From JAKANT01 sp035502095 (GTDB lineage Bacteria; Pseudomonadota; Gammaproteobacteria; Burkholderiales; Burkholderiaceae_F), in NCBI GenBank assembly GCA_035502095.1, contig DATJUX010000049.1, positions 77,716 through 141,715 of the forward strand: 64,000 nucleotides of DNA. The letters run 5' to 3'. Both the position numbers and the translations under genes were made by a program. Numbering within the stretch: the stretch's first letter is position 1; each line of letters starts with the position of its first letter. The notes beneath the pieces were generated by a model, which searched no databases, was not told the origin of the DNA, and was given only the letters and a program-made list of their open reading frames with translations. Shown here one piece after another: positions 41,607-50,312 of the stretch.

Positions 41607-42302
41607 TCAGTTGCGCGAACCGCCGAAGATGCCAAGCAGCGCCAGCAGGCTCTGGAACACGTTGTAGAGACTCAGATACACGCTCAGCGTGGCGCTGATG
41701 TAGTTGGTTTCCTCGCCGTCCTGGACGCGCTTGAGGTCGTGCAGGATGAAGGCGGAGAAGATGCCGATCGCCAGCACGATGAGCGTGAGCATCAGCGCGC
41801 TCGACTGGATGAAGAAGTTGGCGATGCCGGCCACTATCAGCATGACGGCGCCGATGAACAGCCACTTGCCCATCGTCGACAGGTCGCGCTTGACCACCGT
41901 CGAGGCGAAGGCCATGCCGAAGAAGATCGCTCCGGTGCCACCGAACGCCAGCATGATCAGGGTGCCGCCGTTGGCAAGGCCCAGCACTGCGCCCACCAGG
42001 CGCGAGAGCATGAGACCCATGAAGAAGGTGAAGCCGAGCAGGACCGGAACACCGGCGGCGGAGTTCTTCAGCCGCTCGATAGCGAAGATGAAACCGAAGG
42101 CGCCCGCGAAGAAGACGATCAGGCTCATGCCGGGCGTCAGGGCGCGCCCGAAGCCGCTCGCGACACCGATCCACGATCCCAGCACGGTCGGGATCATCGA
42201 CAGGGCAAGCAGCCAATAGGTGTTGCGCAGCACTCGATTGCGCTGCTGCGCAATCGCGTCGGTGCCCGCGTAGTTCGCAGGGGTTTGATAGCTCTCGGCC
42301 AT
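41607..42302 (-). CDS. Bax inhibitor-1/YccA family inner-membrane protein
   Basis: A 231-residue protein with seven membrane segments. VLRNTYWLLALSMIPTVLG starts the first, and the family landmarks GFTFFMGLMLSRLV, GGTGAIFFGMAFASTVVKRDLSTMGKWLFIG and SAFILHDLKRV are clear. E. coli YccA modulates FtsH; the BI-1 fold can act as a pH-dependent calcium leak. ATG 42302 is chosen as the start of the conserved N-terminus. Convergent with the fatty-acid genes. Confidence 0.93.
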   Translation of the reverse strand: MAESYQTPANYAGTDAIAQQRNRVLRNTYWLLALSMIPTVLGSWIGVASGFGRALTPGMSLIVFFAGAFGFIFAIERLKNSAAGVPVLLGFTFFMGLMLSRLVGAVLGLANGGTLIMLAFGGTGAIFFGMAFASTVVKRDLSTMGKWLFIGAVMLIVAGIANFFIQSSALMLTLIVLAIGIFSAFILHDLKRVQDGEETNYISATLSVYLSLYNVFQSLLALLGIFGGSRN

Positions 42303-42598
42303 GGTCACTCCGAAAAAAAACCGCTTGGTCAGACTGGAAAACTTGGATTGTAGTTCCAGCCCGCCCCACCCGGGAAAACGCGCAATCTCTGGCGCCTTGC
42401 GCCCGGCACAAGCCCAGCGCACGTCCGGGCTCACGCCCGGCATACCCGGAGCGGGCATGGGGGCATGGCTGTGGACCGCTTGACCTGCATCAACGCGAGC
42501 CGCCGGTACGCCGATAGCATCGATTCGCAGCAGGCCTCAAGTCGCAGTCGCAGCCAGGCGCAGCAACCGCGGTGTGAGCCTGCTTTCCCGTCGCCACC
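42303..42598. other. Divergent 296-bp region with FNR-type box
   Basis: This gap separates the leftward Bax-inhibitor gene from the rightward nnrS gene. A poly-A run sits next to the Bax-inhibitor start, and on the minus strand TACAAT is a plausible -10. Towards nnrS it holds an FNR/DNR-like box and a -10-like hexamer, listed separately. No further gene is seen. Confidence 0.5.
42480..42493 (+). promoter_or_regulatory. FNR/DNR/NnrR-type box upstream of nnrS
   Basis: TTGACCTGCATCAA matches the FNR-family consensus TTGAT-N4-ATCAA at all but one of ten defined positions. A -10-like TAGCAT lies at 42515-42520; the box-to-hexamer centre distance is 31 bp, as expected for a class II FNR-activated promoter. 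NnrS genes are typically controlled by FNR-family NO regulators. Confidence 0.65.
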
Positions 42599-43801
42599 AT
42601 GACGCCTCAGACCCTTCGCGGGCTCGACCAGCCGCCGCGCGCGGCCGCGCATAGGCCCGCATTCGGTCTCTGGCGTCTCGGTTTCCGGCCCTTCTATCTG
42701 CTTGCCAGCGCCTTCGCGGCCATCTCGATCGCGCTCTGGGCGCTCCAGTTCGCCGGCTTGATCCGGCGCCCGTACCTGGCTGGACCGCTGTGGCACGCGC
42801 ACGAGATGCTGTTCGGCTTCGGCCTCGCCGTGCTCGTCGGGTTCCTGTTCACGGCCGGCCGCAACTGGACCGGCAGGCCAACGCCGACCGGCGGCACGCT
42901 GATGGCCCTCGCCGCGCTTTGGCTGGCGGGCCGCATCCTCGTCCTCACCCCGTTCGGCTGGGCGGCGGCGATCGCAGGGACCGCGTTTCCGTTCGCGGCT
43001 GCAGTGGCGTTGGCAATTCCCTTCTTCGCGGCCGGCGTCCGGCGCAACTACTTCTTCGTCGGTCTCCTGGTCTTGCTGGGCGTGGCGGATTTCGTCTTCC
43101 ACCTGGTCCGGTTGCAGGTGCTCGAGCTGCCTGCGCGACTCGGCATCCAGGTCGGACTCGACGTCCTGCTCTTCATCATGGCGGTCATGGGCGGACGCGT
43201 GATTCCGATGTTCACCAACAACGGCATCCCGGGCGTGCGGGCGCGGCGCGATGCGCGCCTGGAAAGATTGGCGCTCGGGTCGGTGCTGGCGGTGCTGCTC
43301 GCGGATCTGCTGCAACAGAGCGGCGCGGTCTTCGCGGCGTTGCTCGGCGTCGCGGCCGTGGCGCATCTCCTGCGCCTCGCGCTATGGCAGCCATGGCGGA
43401 CCGCGCGGGTGCCGCTCGTGTGGATCCTGCACGCCGCCTATGCCTGGATCGGCGTGCACTTCGCATTGCGTGCCTTGTCCGAGCTCGGCTGGCTCGGCAG
43501 TTCCGTGCCGGCCCACGCGCTGACGGTCGGTGCGATCGGCGGACTGACGATCGGCATGATGACGCGCACGGCGCGCGGGCACACCGGCCAGCCGCTGCGC
43601 GCGGACCGGTACGACATCGCTTCGTACGTGCTGGTGCTCGCCGCGGCCCTGGTGCGTGTCGTCGTGCCGGTGTTGACGCCGCAATTGCACGTGGACGCTG
43701 TGCTCGTCTCCGCGGCGTTCTGGTCCGCCGGCTACGCCATCTACGCCATGCGCTACTGGCCGCTGCTCACTCGCGCGCGCCTCGACGGGCAGCCGGGCTA
43801 G
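42599..43801 (+). CDS. nnrS: NnrS family haem/copper-containing membrane protein
   Basis: A 400-residue protein with about twelve membrane segments. GFRPFYLLASAFAAISIALWAL, GPLWHAHEMLFGFGLAVLVGFLFTAGRNWTG and FIMAVMGGRVIPMFTNNGIPG are the classical NnrS blocks with conserved histidines. NnrS relieves nitrosative stress and is co-induced with denitrification. An FNR/DNR-type box lies upstream. ATG 42599; the sirB-like gene begins four bases after the stop. Confidence 0.95.
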   Translation: MTPQTLRGLDQPPRAAAHRPAFGLWRLGFRPFYLLASAFAAISIALWALQFAGLIRRPYLAGPLWHAHEMLFGFGLAVLVGFLFTAGRNWTGRPTPTGGTLMALAALWLAGRILVLTPFGWAAAIAGTAFPFAAAVALAIPFFAAGVRRNYFFVGLLVLLGVADFVFHLVRLQVLELPARLGIQVGLDVLLFIMAVMGGRVIPMFTNNGIPGVRARRDARLERLALGSVLAVLLADLLQQSGAVFAALLGVAAVAHLLRLALWQPWRTARVPLVWILHAAYAWIGVHFALRALSELGWLGSSVPAHALTVGAIGGLTIGMMTRTARGHTGQPLRADRYDIASYVLVLAAALVRVVVPVLTPQLHVDAVLVSAAFWSAGYAIYAMRYWPLLTRARLDGQPG

Positions 43802-43805
43802 CGCG

Positions 43806-44198
43806 ATGGACTACGCGACGGTGAAGGTCGTCCACCAGGGCGCGGCGGCAGTGTCGTTCGCCGGATTCTTCGCGCGCGGGGTCGGTGCGCTGCGTGACGC
43901 GGCGTGGGTGCGGGGACGCGCCGCCCGCACGCTGCCGCACGTCGTCGACACGGTGTTGCTCGCCTCCGCGATCGCCCTCGCGTGGATGCTCGGGCTGTCA
44001 CCGCTGGCCGCGCCGTGGCTGCTCGCCAAGATCGCCGGCCTCGTGCTCTACATCGGCCTCGGCATGCTCGCACTCAAGCCCGGACGGTCCGCGCCGATTC
44101 GCAGCGCGGCATTCGGCGCCGCATTGATCACTTTCCTCTACATCGTCTCGGTCGCGATCACCAAGGACCCGGCCGGATTGATTGCGTGGCTGCGCTGA
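43806..44198 (+). CDS. SirB family small membrane protein
   Basis: A 130-residue protein with four membrane segments. The start DYATVKVVHQGAAAVSFAGFFARG, the PHVVDTVLLASAIALAWML segment and the KIAGLVLYIGLGMLALKPG segment match SirB2/invasion-gene up-regulator family proteins, whose molecular role is unknown. It directly follows nnrS, four bases after its stop, and is likely co-transcribed with it. Confidence 0.88.
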   Translation: MDYATVKVVHQGAAAVSFAGFFARGVGALRDAAWVRGRAARTLPHVVDTVLLASAIALAWMLGLSPLAAPWLLAKIAGLVLYIGLGMLALKPGRSAPIRSAAFGAALITFLYIVSVAITKDPAGLIAWLR

Positions 44199-44263
44199 TC
44201 GATCGGGTGCGTCGAGCCTGCCGCACCTGACCCGTCCCGAGCGCCGCGCTTAGACTGCGCGGC

Positions 44264-44929
44264 GTGCGCAAGAATCCGATCCTGGCCCTGATTCGCACGC
44301 GGCCGCGCCTGCTGATCGCGATCGCGATCGCGCTCGTGACGCTTCTGCTCCTGCCGCAGAGCTTCGCCCATCAGGCCGTGACGCGCGCCCTGGTCGCCTG
44401 GAACGTCGGAACCACGCTTTATGTCCTGCTGGCCACGGTGATGATGACGCGCTCGTCGCGCGAAGGATTGCAGCGGCGTGCGCAGCGCGAGGACGAAGGA
44501 CGCTACGTCGTGCTGGTGCTGGTGATCATCGCCGTCATCGCGAGCCTGGCCGCGATTGCCGGCGAGTTGCTGGTCTCAAAGGACTCGCAAGGTCACCTGA
44601 AACTTGCCCACATCGCGCTGGCGGCGGTGACGGTCCTGTCGTCGTGGGCCTTCATGCACCTGATCTTTGCGCTCCACTACGCGCACGACTTCTATGCCGC
44701 GCTCGCACGCGGCAAGACCCCGGGGCTAGCCTTCCCCGGCGAAGGCAAGCCCGGATACGGCGACTTCTTCTACTTCGCCGCCATCATCGGCACCTCCGGA
44801 CAGACCGCAGACGTGGAGTTCACGACGAGCGCGATGCGTCGCATCGGCACGGTCCACTGCATCCTGGCGTTTTTCTTCAACACGGCGGTGCTCGCCCTGG
44901 CGATCAATATCGCAGCCAGCGTGCTCTGA
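44264..44929 (+). CDS. DUF1345 family inner-membrane protein
   Basis: A 221-residue protein with about five or six membrane segments and the DUF1345 features RAQREDEGRYVVLVLVIIAVIASLAAI, SSWAFMHLIFALHYAHDFY and the C-terminal FFYFAAIIGTSGQTADVEF. Function unknown; several members contain conserved histidines that might bind metal. GTG 44264 is the start. It is 65 bases after the sirB-like gene, possibly the end of the nnrS unit. Confidence 0.85.
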   Translation: MRKNPILALIRTRPRLLIAIAIALVTLLLLPQSFAHQAVTRALVAWNVGTTLYVLLATVMMTRSSREGLQRRAQREDEGRYVVLVLVIIAVIASLAAIAGELLVSKDSQGHLKLAHIALAAVTVLSSWAFMHLIFALHYAHDFYAALARGKTPGLAFPGEGKPGYGDFFYFAAIIGTSGQTADVEFTTSAMRRIGTVHCILAFFFNTAVLALAINIAASVL

Positions 44930-45259
44930 GGAATCGCCGTGGACATCGACGACATCGCCAGCATGCATGCCTGGACCCACGGGGTCGTGGTCGAGCCAGG
45001 TGATGTGTGTGAAAGGGCGACGGTGATGCGATGCGCACGCAAAGATCGTGCATACCGCCGACGATGCGCGCACGCGCAAGGCAATCTTTCCCTGCAAGGC
45101 AGGGACGAGAACGATCTCATCGATCTCGCTGCGTAACGACTTGCAACCGGCAAGCCGCACGTCAGCAAGTAACTCTGTGTTTCGCTGCTTGCTTCGTCCG
45201 CGCGGCGCGACTGAGAATGCCCGCGAGCTCGTCGGAGAGGGCGGGCGGAGGAGACTCGA
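44930..45259. other. 330-bp region before the DUF1800 gene
   Basis: Directly after the DUF1345 stop is GAGGAATCGCC then GTG 44939, which could start a 65-codon reading frame to 45136. The peptide shows no family pattern and is probably not a gene. The rest holds the leader of the DUF1800 gene, with GAGGAGAC about 45246-45253 as its ribosome site. No clear promoter is seen. Confidence 0.35.
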
Positions 45260-47050
45260 ATGCAAACCGATGCCGACGCATCGAACTCCGGCCTTGCACC
45301 CGCCCGTACGAGACTGGCCGCGGCACTCTTCGTGGCGGCGCTCGCTTCCTGCAGCGGCGGGGGAACGAGCAGCGGTTCATCGAGTCCGCCGCCACCGCCG
45401 CCGCCATCGATCAGCGCCAACGACGCGACGCGATTCCTCACCCAGGCCACCTTCGGCCCGACCGACGCGAGCACCGGCGCGGTCATCGCGAGCGGCTACG
45501 ACGGATGGATTACCGCGCAGGAGAACACTGCCGCCGCGGGCAACCATCATGCATACATCGATCTGCGTACCCAGCAGATCGTCGCCGCCAATCCTGCGGC
45601 CACCGTGCAGCAGGCGCAGTTCTTCGAGACCTGGTGGCGCGAGGCCGTCACCGGACCGGACGAACTGCGCGAGCGGGTCGCATTCGCCCTGTCGCAGATC
45701 TTCGTGATCTCGATGCAGGACGCGACCGTGGGCAAGGACATCCGCGGTGTCGCCGACTACTACGACATGCTCACCGCGAACGCGTTCGGCAACTACCGCA
45801 CGCTGCTCGAGCAGGTCACGCTGCATCCGCAGATGGGCATCTACCTCACCAGCCTCGCCAACCAGAAGGAGAACGCGGCGACCGGGCTGCTTCCCGACGA
45901 GAACTACGCGCGCGAGGTGATGCAGCTGTTCTCGATCGGCCTGTACCAGCTCAACCCCGACGGCACGGTGATCAAGGACGCGACCGGCAATCCGGTTCCG
46001 ACCTATTCGCACGACGACATCGCCGGACTCGCCAAGGTCTTCACCGGCATGAGCTGGTATTCGCCGTCACCGTCGACGACCACGTTCTTCGGCGGCGCGG
46101 CGGATCCGAACCGCGACTGGAAGCCGATGGCGTTTTATCCCACGTTTCACTCGATCTCGGCCAAGTCGTTCCTCGGCACCACGATCCCCGCCACGGCGGT
46201 GCCGGACTTGGCCGGCGACCTGAAGATCGCGCTCGACACGATCTTCAATCACCCCAACGTCGGGCCTTTCATCGCAACGCGCCTGATCCAGCAGCTCGTG
46301 ACCAGCAACCCTAGTCCTGCGTACGTCGGGCGCGTTGCGGCCGCCTTCAACAACAACGGCTCCGGTGTGCGTGGCGACCTCGGCGCAACCGTGCGCGCCG
46401 TGCTGCTGGACCCGGAGGCGCGCGATCCCGCCGCGCTCACCAGCGCCACGTTCGGCAAGCTGCGCGAGCCCGTCGTACGGCTTGCCAACTGGATGCGGGC
46501 CTTCGGCGCGACCTCGCAGTCGCAGGCCGATCCGACGCAGGGCGGCGCGGGCTTCCTGATGATCAATCTCGACGATCCCGGGACCCGGCTCGGCGAGACG
46601 CCGATGCGCGCGCCGACAGTGTTCAATTTCTGGGCGCCGGGCTACGTGCCGCCCAACACTCAGATCGCTGCGCACGGGCTCGTGGCACCTGAGTTCCAGA
46701 TCGTCGACGAGGTCCAGGTGGCCGGGTACATCAACTTCATGCAGGGTGTCATCGCGCGCGGCGTCGGCTCGACGCCGCCCAACGGCACCACGCCCGACAT
46801 CCAGGCGGCCTACACGCAGGAGACCGCGCTCGCGCCGACGGCCGACCAGCTCGTCGCGCGCATGAACAACCTGCTGATGTACGGCCAGATGTCGAGTGCC
46901 TTGCGGCAGACGATCACGAGCGCCGTGGCGTCGGTCGCCATTCCTTCGGGATCGGCGACCCAGGCGCAGATCGACGCCGCCATCGCCAACCGGGTCCACC
47001 TCGCCGTCCTCCTGACGATGGCGTCGCCCGAATACCTGCTGCAGCGCTAG
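45260..47050 (+). CDS. DUF1800 family lipoprotein
   Basis: A 596-residue lipoprotein (signal ending LASC, Cys31) with a poly-proline spacer (residues about 41-50). The DUF1800 features are DATRFLTQATFGPTDAS, WWREAVTGPDELRERVAFALSQIF, NAFGNYRTLLEQVTLHPQMG and YLTSLANQKENAATGLLPDENYARE, then the C-terminal NFWAPGYVPPNTQIA. DUF1800 proteins are nearly always next to DUF1501 genes, as here, but the function of the pair is not established. Confidence 0.93.
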   Translation: MQTDADASNSGLAPARTRLAAALFVAALASCSGGGTSSGSSSPPPPPPPSISANDATRFLTQATFGPTDASTGAVIASGYDGWITAQENTAAAGNHHAYIDLRTQQIVAANPAATVQQAQFFETWWREAVTGPDELRERVAFALSQIFVISMQDATVGKDIRGVADYYDMLTANAFGNYRTLLEQVTLHPQMGIYLTSLANQKENAATGLLPDENYAREVMQLFSIGLYQLNPDGTVIKDATGNPVPTYSHDDIAGLAKVFTGMSWYSPSPSTTTFFGGAADPNRDWKPMAFYPTFHSISAKSFLGTTIPATAVPDLAGDLKIALDTIFNHPNVGPFIATRLIQQLVTSNPSPAYVGRVAAAFNNNGSGVRGDLGATVRAVLLDPEARDPAALTSATFGKLREPVVRLANWMRAFGATSQSQADPTQGGAGFLMINLDDPGTRLGETPMRAPTVFNFWAPGYVPPNTQIAAHGLVAPEFQIVDEVQVAGYINFMQGVIARGVGSTPPNGTTPDIQAAYTQETALAPTADQLVARMNNLLMYGQMSSALRQTITSAVASVAIPSGSATQAQIDAAIANRVHLAVLLTMASPEYLLQR

Positions 47051-47066
47051 CGCCACGGAGACGGCC

Positions 47067-48581
47067 ATGCCACGAATCGATGCTTCACGCCGCGAGTTCC
47101 TGCGCGCCTCTGCCGCACTGTCGATCCTCGGGCGCACCGCGACGCCGCTGGGCGTCAACCTCGCCGCACTCGGCGCGGCGGCCGCGCAGAGCGCGGCGCC
47201 GCCGACCGATTACAAGGCGCTGGTTTGCGTCTTCCTGTTCGGCGGCAACGACGCCACCAACATGGTGCTGCCCACCGACGCCGATTCGTGGAGCCGGTAC
47301 CAGGCGGCCCGCAACCAGGGCACGCAGCCGATCGCGTTGCTGCCGGCCGGCACCGCGCCGGATCCGACCGCCGCGGCGGGCACGCCGGCGGCCCTGGGCG
47401 GCGTGCTCGCGATCACGCCGAAGACCGCGCAGGCGTTTCCGCCGGGCACCGCCGGCACCGGCGCGCGTCCGTTCGCGCTGCATCCGCTGCTCACCAACGT
47501 GCAGTCGCTGTTCGGCCAGGGCAAGCTCGCCATCGTCGCCAACGTCGGCACGCTGCTCGCGCCGACCACCAAGACGCAGTACCTGAACAAGCAGGTTCCG
47601 CTGCCGCGCAGCCTGTTCTCGCACGACGACCAGCAGTCGGAGTGGCAGTCCGGCGCGGCGGAGGGGGCCCAGGTCGGCTGGGGCGGCCAGCTCGGCGACA
47701 TGCTCGTGAGCGCGAACGGAAGCAATGCGATCTTCACCGCGATCTCGACCTCGGGCAACGCGGTCATGCTGGCGGGCAACACGGTCCTGCAGTACCAGGT
47801 CAGCGCCGCCGGTGCGGTCGGCATCAACGGCATCACGGCGACCTCGCTGTATGGAACCAACGGCGGCCCGGCGGCGCTGCGCACCGTCATCACTTCGCCC
47901 AGCGGCTCGAGCGTGTTTCCGTCCGACTACGCCGCGGTCGTCAACCGCTCGATCGCGGCGGGCAGCACGCTCAATACCGCGCTGGCCGGCGTCACGGTCG
48001 CGGCCCCGACGCAATACACGAACCCCATCACCGGCAACGCGGCCACCAATCCGCTCGCGACCCAGTTCCAGACCATCGCGCACATCATCGCCGCCGCACC
48101 CGCGCTCGGCGTCAAGCGCCAGATCTTCTTCGCGAGCATCGGCGGCTTCGACACGCACGCCAACCAGAACAACGTGCAGCCGAACCTGATGGCCCAGCTC
48201 GATCACGGCCTTGGGTACCTGTACGGTACGCTGACGACGCTTGGGTTGGCCAACTCCGTCACCGCGTTCACCATGTCGGAGTTCGCGCGCACCTTCACCA
48301 CCAACGGGCTCGGCACCGATCACGCCTGGGGCTCTCATCACTTCGTGCTCGGGGGTACCGTCAACGGCGGCGACATGTACAACCAGTTCCCGACGGTCGG
48401 CGTCGACCTCTCGGGCTTCAGCAATCCGAACGCGGTCGGCTCGGGCGCGCTGATCCCGACGGTGGCGGTCGATCAATACGCCGCGACGCTCGGCGCCTGG
48501 TTCGGCGTCACGCCCACCAACCTGCAGACCATCTTTCCGAACCTGACGCAGTTCTCGCCGGCCAGCCTGGGGTTCGTGTGA
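47067..48581 (+). CDS. DUF1501 family Tat-exported protein
   Basis: A 504-residue protein with a twin-arginine-type signal (SRREFLRASAALSIL, residues 6-20). DUF1501 motifs include ALVCVFLFGGNDATNMVLP, the FGQGKLAIVANVGTL region, SHDDQQSEWQSGA, FASIGGFDTHANQNNVQ and SEFARTFTTNGLGTDHAWGSHHF, resembling the metal ligands of alkaline-phosphatase/sulfatase-fold proteins. It pairs with the DUF1800 gene 16 bases upstream and overlaps the next gene's GTG by four bases. Confidence 0.93.
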   Translation: MPRIDASRREFLRASAALSILGRTATPLGVNLAALGAAAAQSAAPPTDYKALVCVFLFGGNDATNMVLPTDADSWSRYQAARNQGTQPIALLPAGTAPDPTAAAGTPAALGGVLAITPKTAQAFPPGTAGTGARPFALHPLLTNVQSLFGQGKLAIVANVGTLLAPTTKTQYLNKQVPLPRSLFSHDDQQSEWQSGAAEGAQVGWGGQLGDMLVSANGSNAIFTAISTSGNAVMLAGNTVLQYQVSAAGAVGINGITATSLYGTNGGPAALRTVITSPSGSSVFPSDYAAVVNRSIAAGSTLNTALAGVTVAAPTQYTNPITGNAATNPLATQFQTIAHIIAAAPALGVKRQIFFASIGGFDTHANQNNVQPNLMAQLDHGLGYLYGTLTTLGLANSVTAFTMSEFARTFTTNGLGTDHAWGSHHFVLGGTVNGGDMYNQFPTVGVDLSGFSNPNAVGSGALIPTVAVDQYAATLGAWFGVTPTNLQTIFPNLTQFSPASLGFV

Positions 48582-49384
48582 GCGCGCCGGCGACGCGGCG
48601 CATCGCCGGACTGTTTGCGGCGGCGACAACGTTCGCCGTGCCGGCGTTCGCTCAGACTGCGGCCGAGGGATATTCGATCTACCAGTTCGGCACCTTTGAG
48701 AACGGAACTCCGATTGGTGCGCCAGCGTGCGCCACCTGTCACGGACCGGAGCCGCGCAACAGCTCCATTCCGCAGATCATCATCGCTGCGGGCGACCCGT
48801 CGGTCCTACCTACCGCGTGGGCGATGGCACCGATGAACCAGTACAACTACACGGCCCTCATCGATGCGAACGGGCGCCAGGGCCTTGCCACATACATCCT
48901 TTATCCGCCCGCGGGCACGCAGCCCTACTCGCTGTTCGCGGCGCAGTCGCTCGACTTCGGCGACGTCGTCGTCGGTCAGACGCCGGCGCCAAAGCAGATG
49001 GTCCTCAGCAACGTCGGTGCCCTTGCTCTGACCGGCGTCGCGATCCAGGCGAATCCGTCCGCCACCGGCGTCACCGAGACGAACGATTGCCCCGCGACGC
49101 TCGATCCCCAGCAATCGTGCACCGTCACGGTGACTTTCGCGCCGCTGGCCGCCGGCACCGCGAACGCGGCCTACGTCGTCAGTGCCAGCAACGATGCGAA
49201 CACCACCGTCGGCCCTGACACGTTTTACGTCTACGCGACTGGCGTGACCAGTGCCCCACCGCCACCACCGCCGCCGCCGGCGGCGTCTTCGGGCGGCGGT
49301 GGCGCGCTCGGACTCGAGCCTCTGCTGTTGCTCCTGCTGCCTACCTTGTCGCGACGCCGACCAGCATCTCGCACGGACCGGTGA
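48578..49384 (+). CDS. Exported CxxCH protein with Ig-like domain and GlyGly-CTERM-type sorting tail
   Basis: A 268-residue protein: signal peptide (cut near PAFAQ), then CATCH near residue 49, a single class I-like c-haem site. From about residue 125 comes an Ig-like choice-of-anchor/ASPM-type domain (SLDFGDVVVGQTPAPKQMVLSNVGALALTGVAIQ). A run of prolines is followed by GGGGALGLEP, LLLLLLPTL and SRRRPA, which is the tripartite tail of GlyGly-CTERM/JDVT-CTERM proteins processed by rhombosortases. GTG 48578 overlaps the DUF1501 stop. The 3' end overlaps the convergent methyltransferase gene by 44 bases. Confidence 0.8.
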   Translation: MSAPATRRIAGLFAAATTFAVPAFAQTAAEGYSIYQFGTFENGTPIGAPACATCHGPEPRNSSIPQIIIAAGDPSVLPTAWAMAPMNQYNYTALIDANGRQGLATYILYPPAGTQPYSLFAAQSLDFGDVVVGQTPAPKQMVLSNVGALALTGVAIQANPSATGVTETNDCPATLDPQQSCTVTVTFAPLAAGTANAAYVVSASNDANTTVGPDTFYVYATGVTSAPPPPPPPPAASSGGGGALGLEPLLLLLLPTLSRRRPASRTDR

Positions 49385-50204
49385 AGCCCCGCGCGGTCTC
49401 GAACTGACGCAGCTCGGCTTCGATATCGCGCCACGTCCGCGCCCGTTCGTCTTCCGACAACCCGCTCATCATCTGGTGCAGGGCGCCGAACGACTCGCGC
49501 TCGAACTGCACGCACTCGGCCGCGCTCTTCAGTTCGACCGGCGAGTCCACCTTGACGATGTCGACGTCGTGGAATCCGGCCTGCTCGAATGCGGCGGCCA
49601 GAACGCCGTCAGCGCCGAGGGAAAACGGGCCCGGTTGTCCCGGCAGCGGTGCCGGCAACTGTGCACGCGCGCGGATGATGCGCACCGGAATCGAGAAGAA
49701 GGCATTTTTCTCCGCCGTCGCATACACGATCGCCGCGATGCGACCGCCCGGCTTCAGTACCTGGCGCATGCCGGCGAGCGCGCGCTGCTGGTCGGGAAAG
49801 TAGATCAGGCCGACGCGGCTCACGACGACGTCGAAGGTCGCGGCGGGCAGCGTGTGCAGCGCTTCGCCGTCGAGTTCGCGCGTCTCCACGTTGGCAAGAC
49901 CGGCGGCACGCGCATCGGCGCGGGCGAACTCGAGCAGCGCCGGTGCGATGTCGGTGGCGAGCACGTGCCCGGTCGGGCCGACGCGCCGCGCGGCGCCGAG
50001 CGTCTGCTCTCCGGCACCCGCCGCGACGTCGAGCACGCGGCAGCCCGGCCCGACCCCGGCGCGGTCGAACATCGTGTCGGTGGCGCGCCCGAGCCAGCGC
50101 CCGATGAAAGGACCCCAGCGGTGCCAGGCCTCCGCGGCCGCCTGCCATTGCGCGCGCGTGGTGGTCTTGAACTTGGCCGGATCGAAGGCAGGGCGGTCAT
50201 CCAT
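49341..50204 (-). CDS. Class I SAM-dependent methyltransferase (UbiE-like)
   Basis: A 287-residue methyltransferase. VLDVAAGAGEQTLGAA is the SAM motif I, LATDIAPALLEFARADA motif Post I, and FDVVVSRVGLIYFPDQQRALAGMRQVLKPGGRIAAIVYA covers motifs II and III. The fold is that of UbiE/COQ5-like enzymes, but the substrate is unknown. ATG 50204 is chosen because GAGGAG lies about 7 bases before it; the GTG at 50210 abuts the same site. Divergent from the HxlR regulator, its probable controller. Confidence 0.9.
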   Translation of the reverse strand: MDDRPAFDPAKFKTTTRAQWQAAAEAWHRWGPFIGRWLGRATDTMFDRAGVGPGCRVLDVAAGAGEQTLGAARRVGPTGHVLATDIAPALLEFARADARAAGLANVETRELDGEALHTLPAATFDVVVSRVGLIYFPDQQRALAGMRQVLKPGGRIAAIVYATAEKNAFFSIPVRIIRARAQLPAPLPGQPGPFSLGADGVLAAAFEQAGFHDVDIVKVDSPVELKSAAECVQFERESFGALHQMMSGLSEDERARTWRDIEAELRQFETARGFTGPCEMLVGVATR

Positions 50205-50259
50205 GTTCACTCCTCGAAGGAATCGGTCCGCGTAGCGTGGACCGGCGCCGTGTCAGCGG

Positions 50260-50280
50260 CTAGTCAAGAAACTGGACTAG
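50260..50280. promoter_or_regulatory. Palindrome in the divergent promoter region, HxlR operator candidate
   Basis: CTAGTCAAGAAACTGGACTAG has perfect outer arms CTAGTC/GACTAG and one mismatch in the next three positions, giving a 21-bp near-perfect palindrome. It is between the methyltransferase and HxlR genes, 32 bases before ATG 50313. HxlR-type regulators often bind such sites and repress a divergent gene. Confidence 0.6.
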
Positions 50281-50312
50281 GCGCGGGCCTGCCGTGCGCG
50301 TACGTTTGCGCC

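Noticed and set aside
44939..45136. A 65-codon reading frame after the DUF1345 gene
   Set aside because: There is a fair ribosome-site-like sequence, but the peptide is Arg/Cys-rich with no family pattern, and the region fits a leader for the DUF1800 gene.
45380..45410. Proline-codon repeat in the DUF1800 gene as a microsatellite
   Set aside because: It codes a short proline spacer after the lipoprotein signal, common in such proteins, and is in frame.
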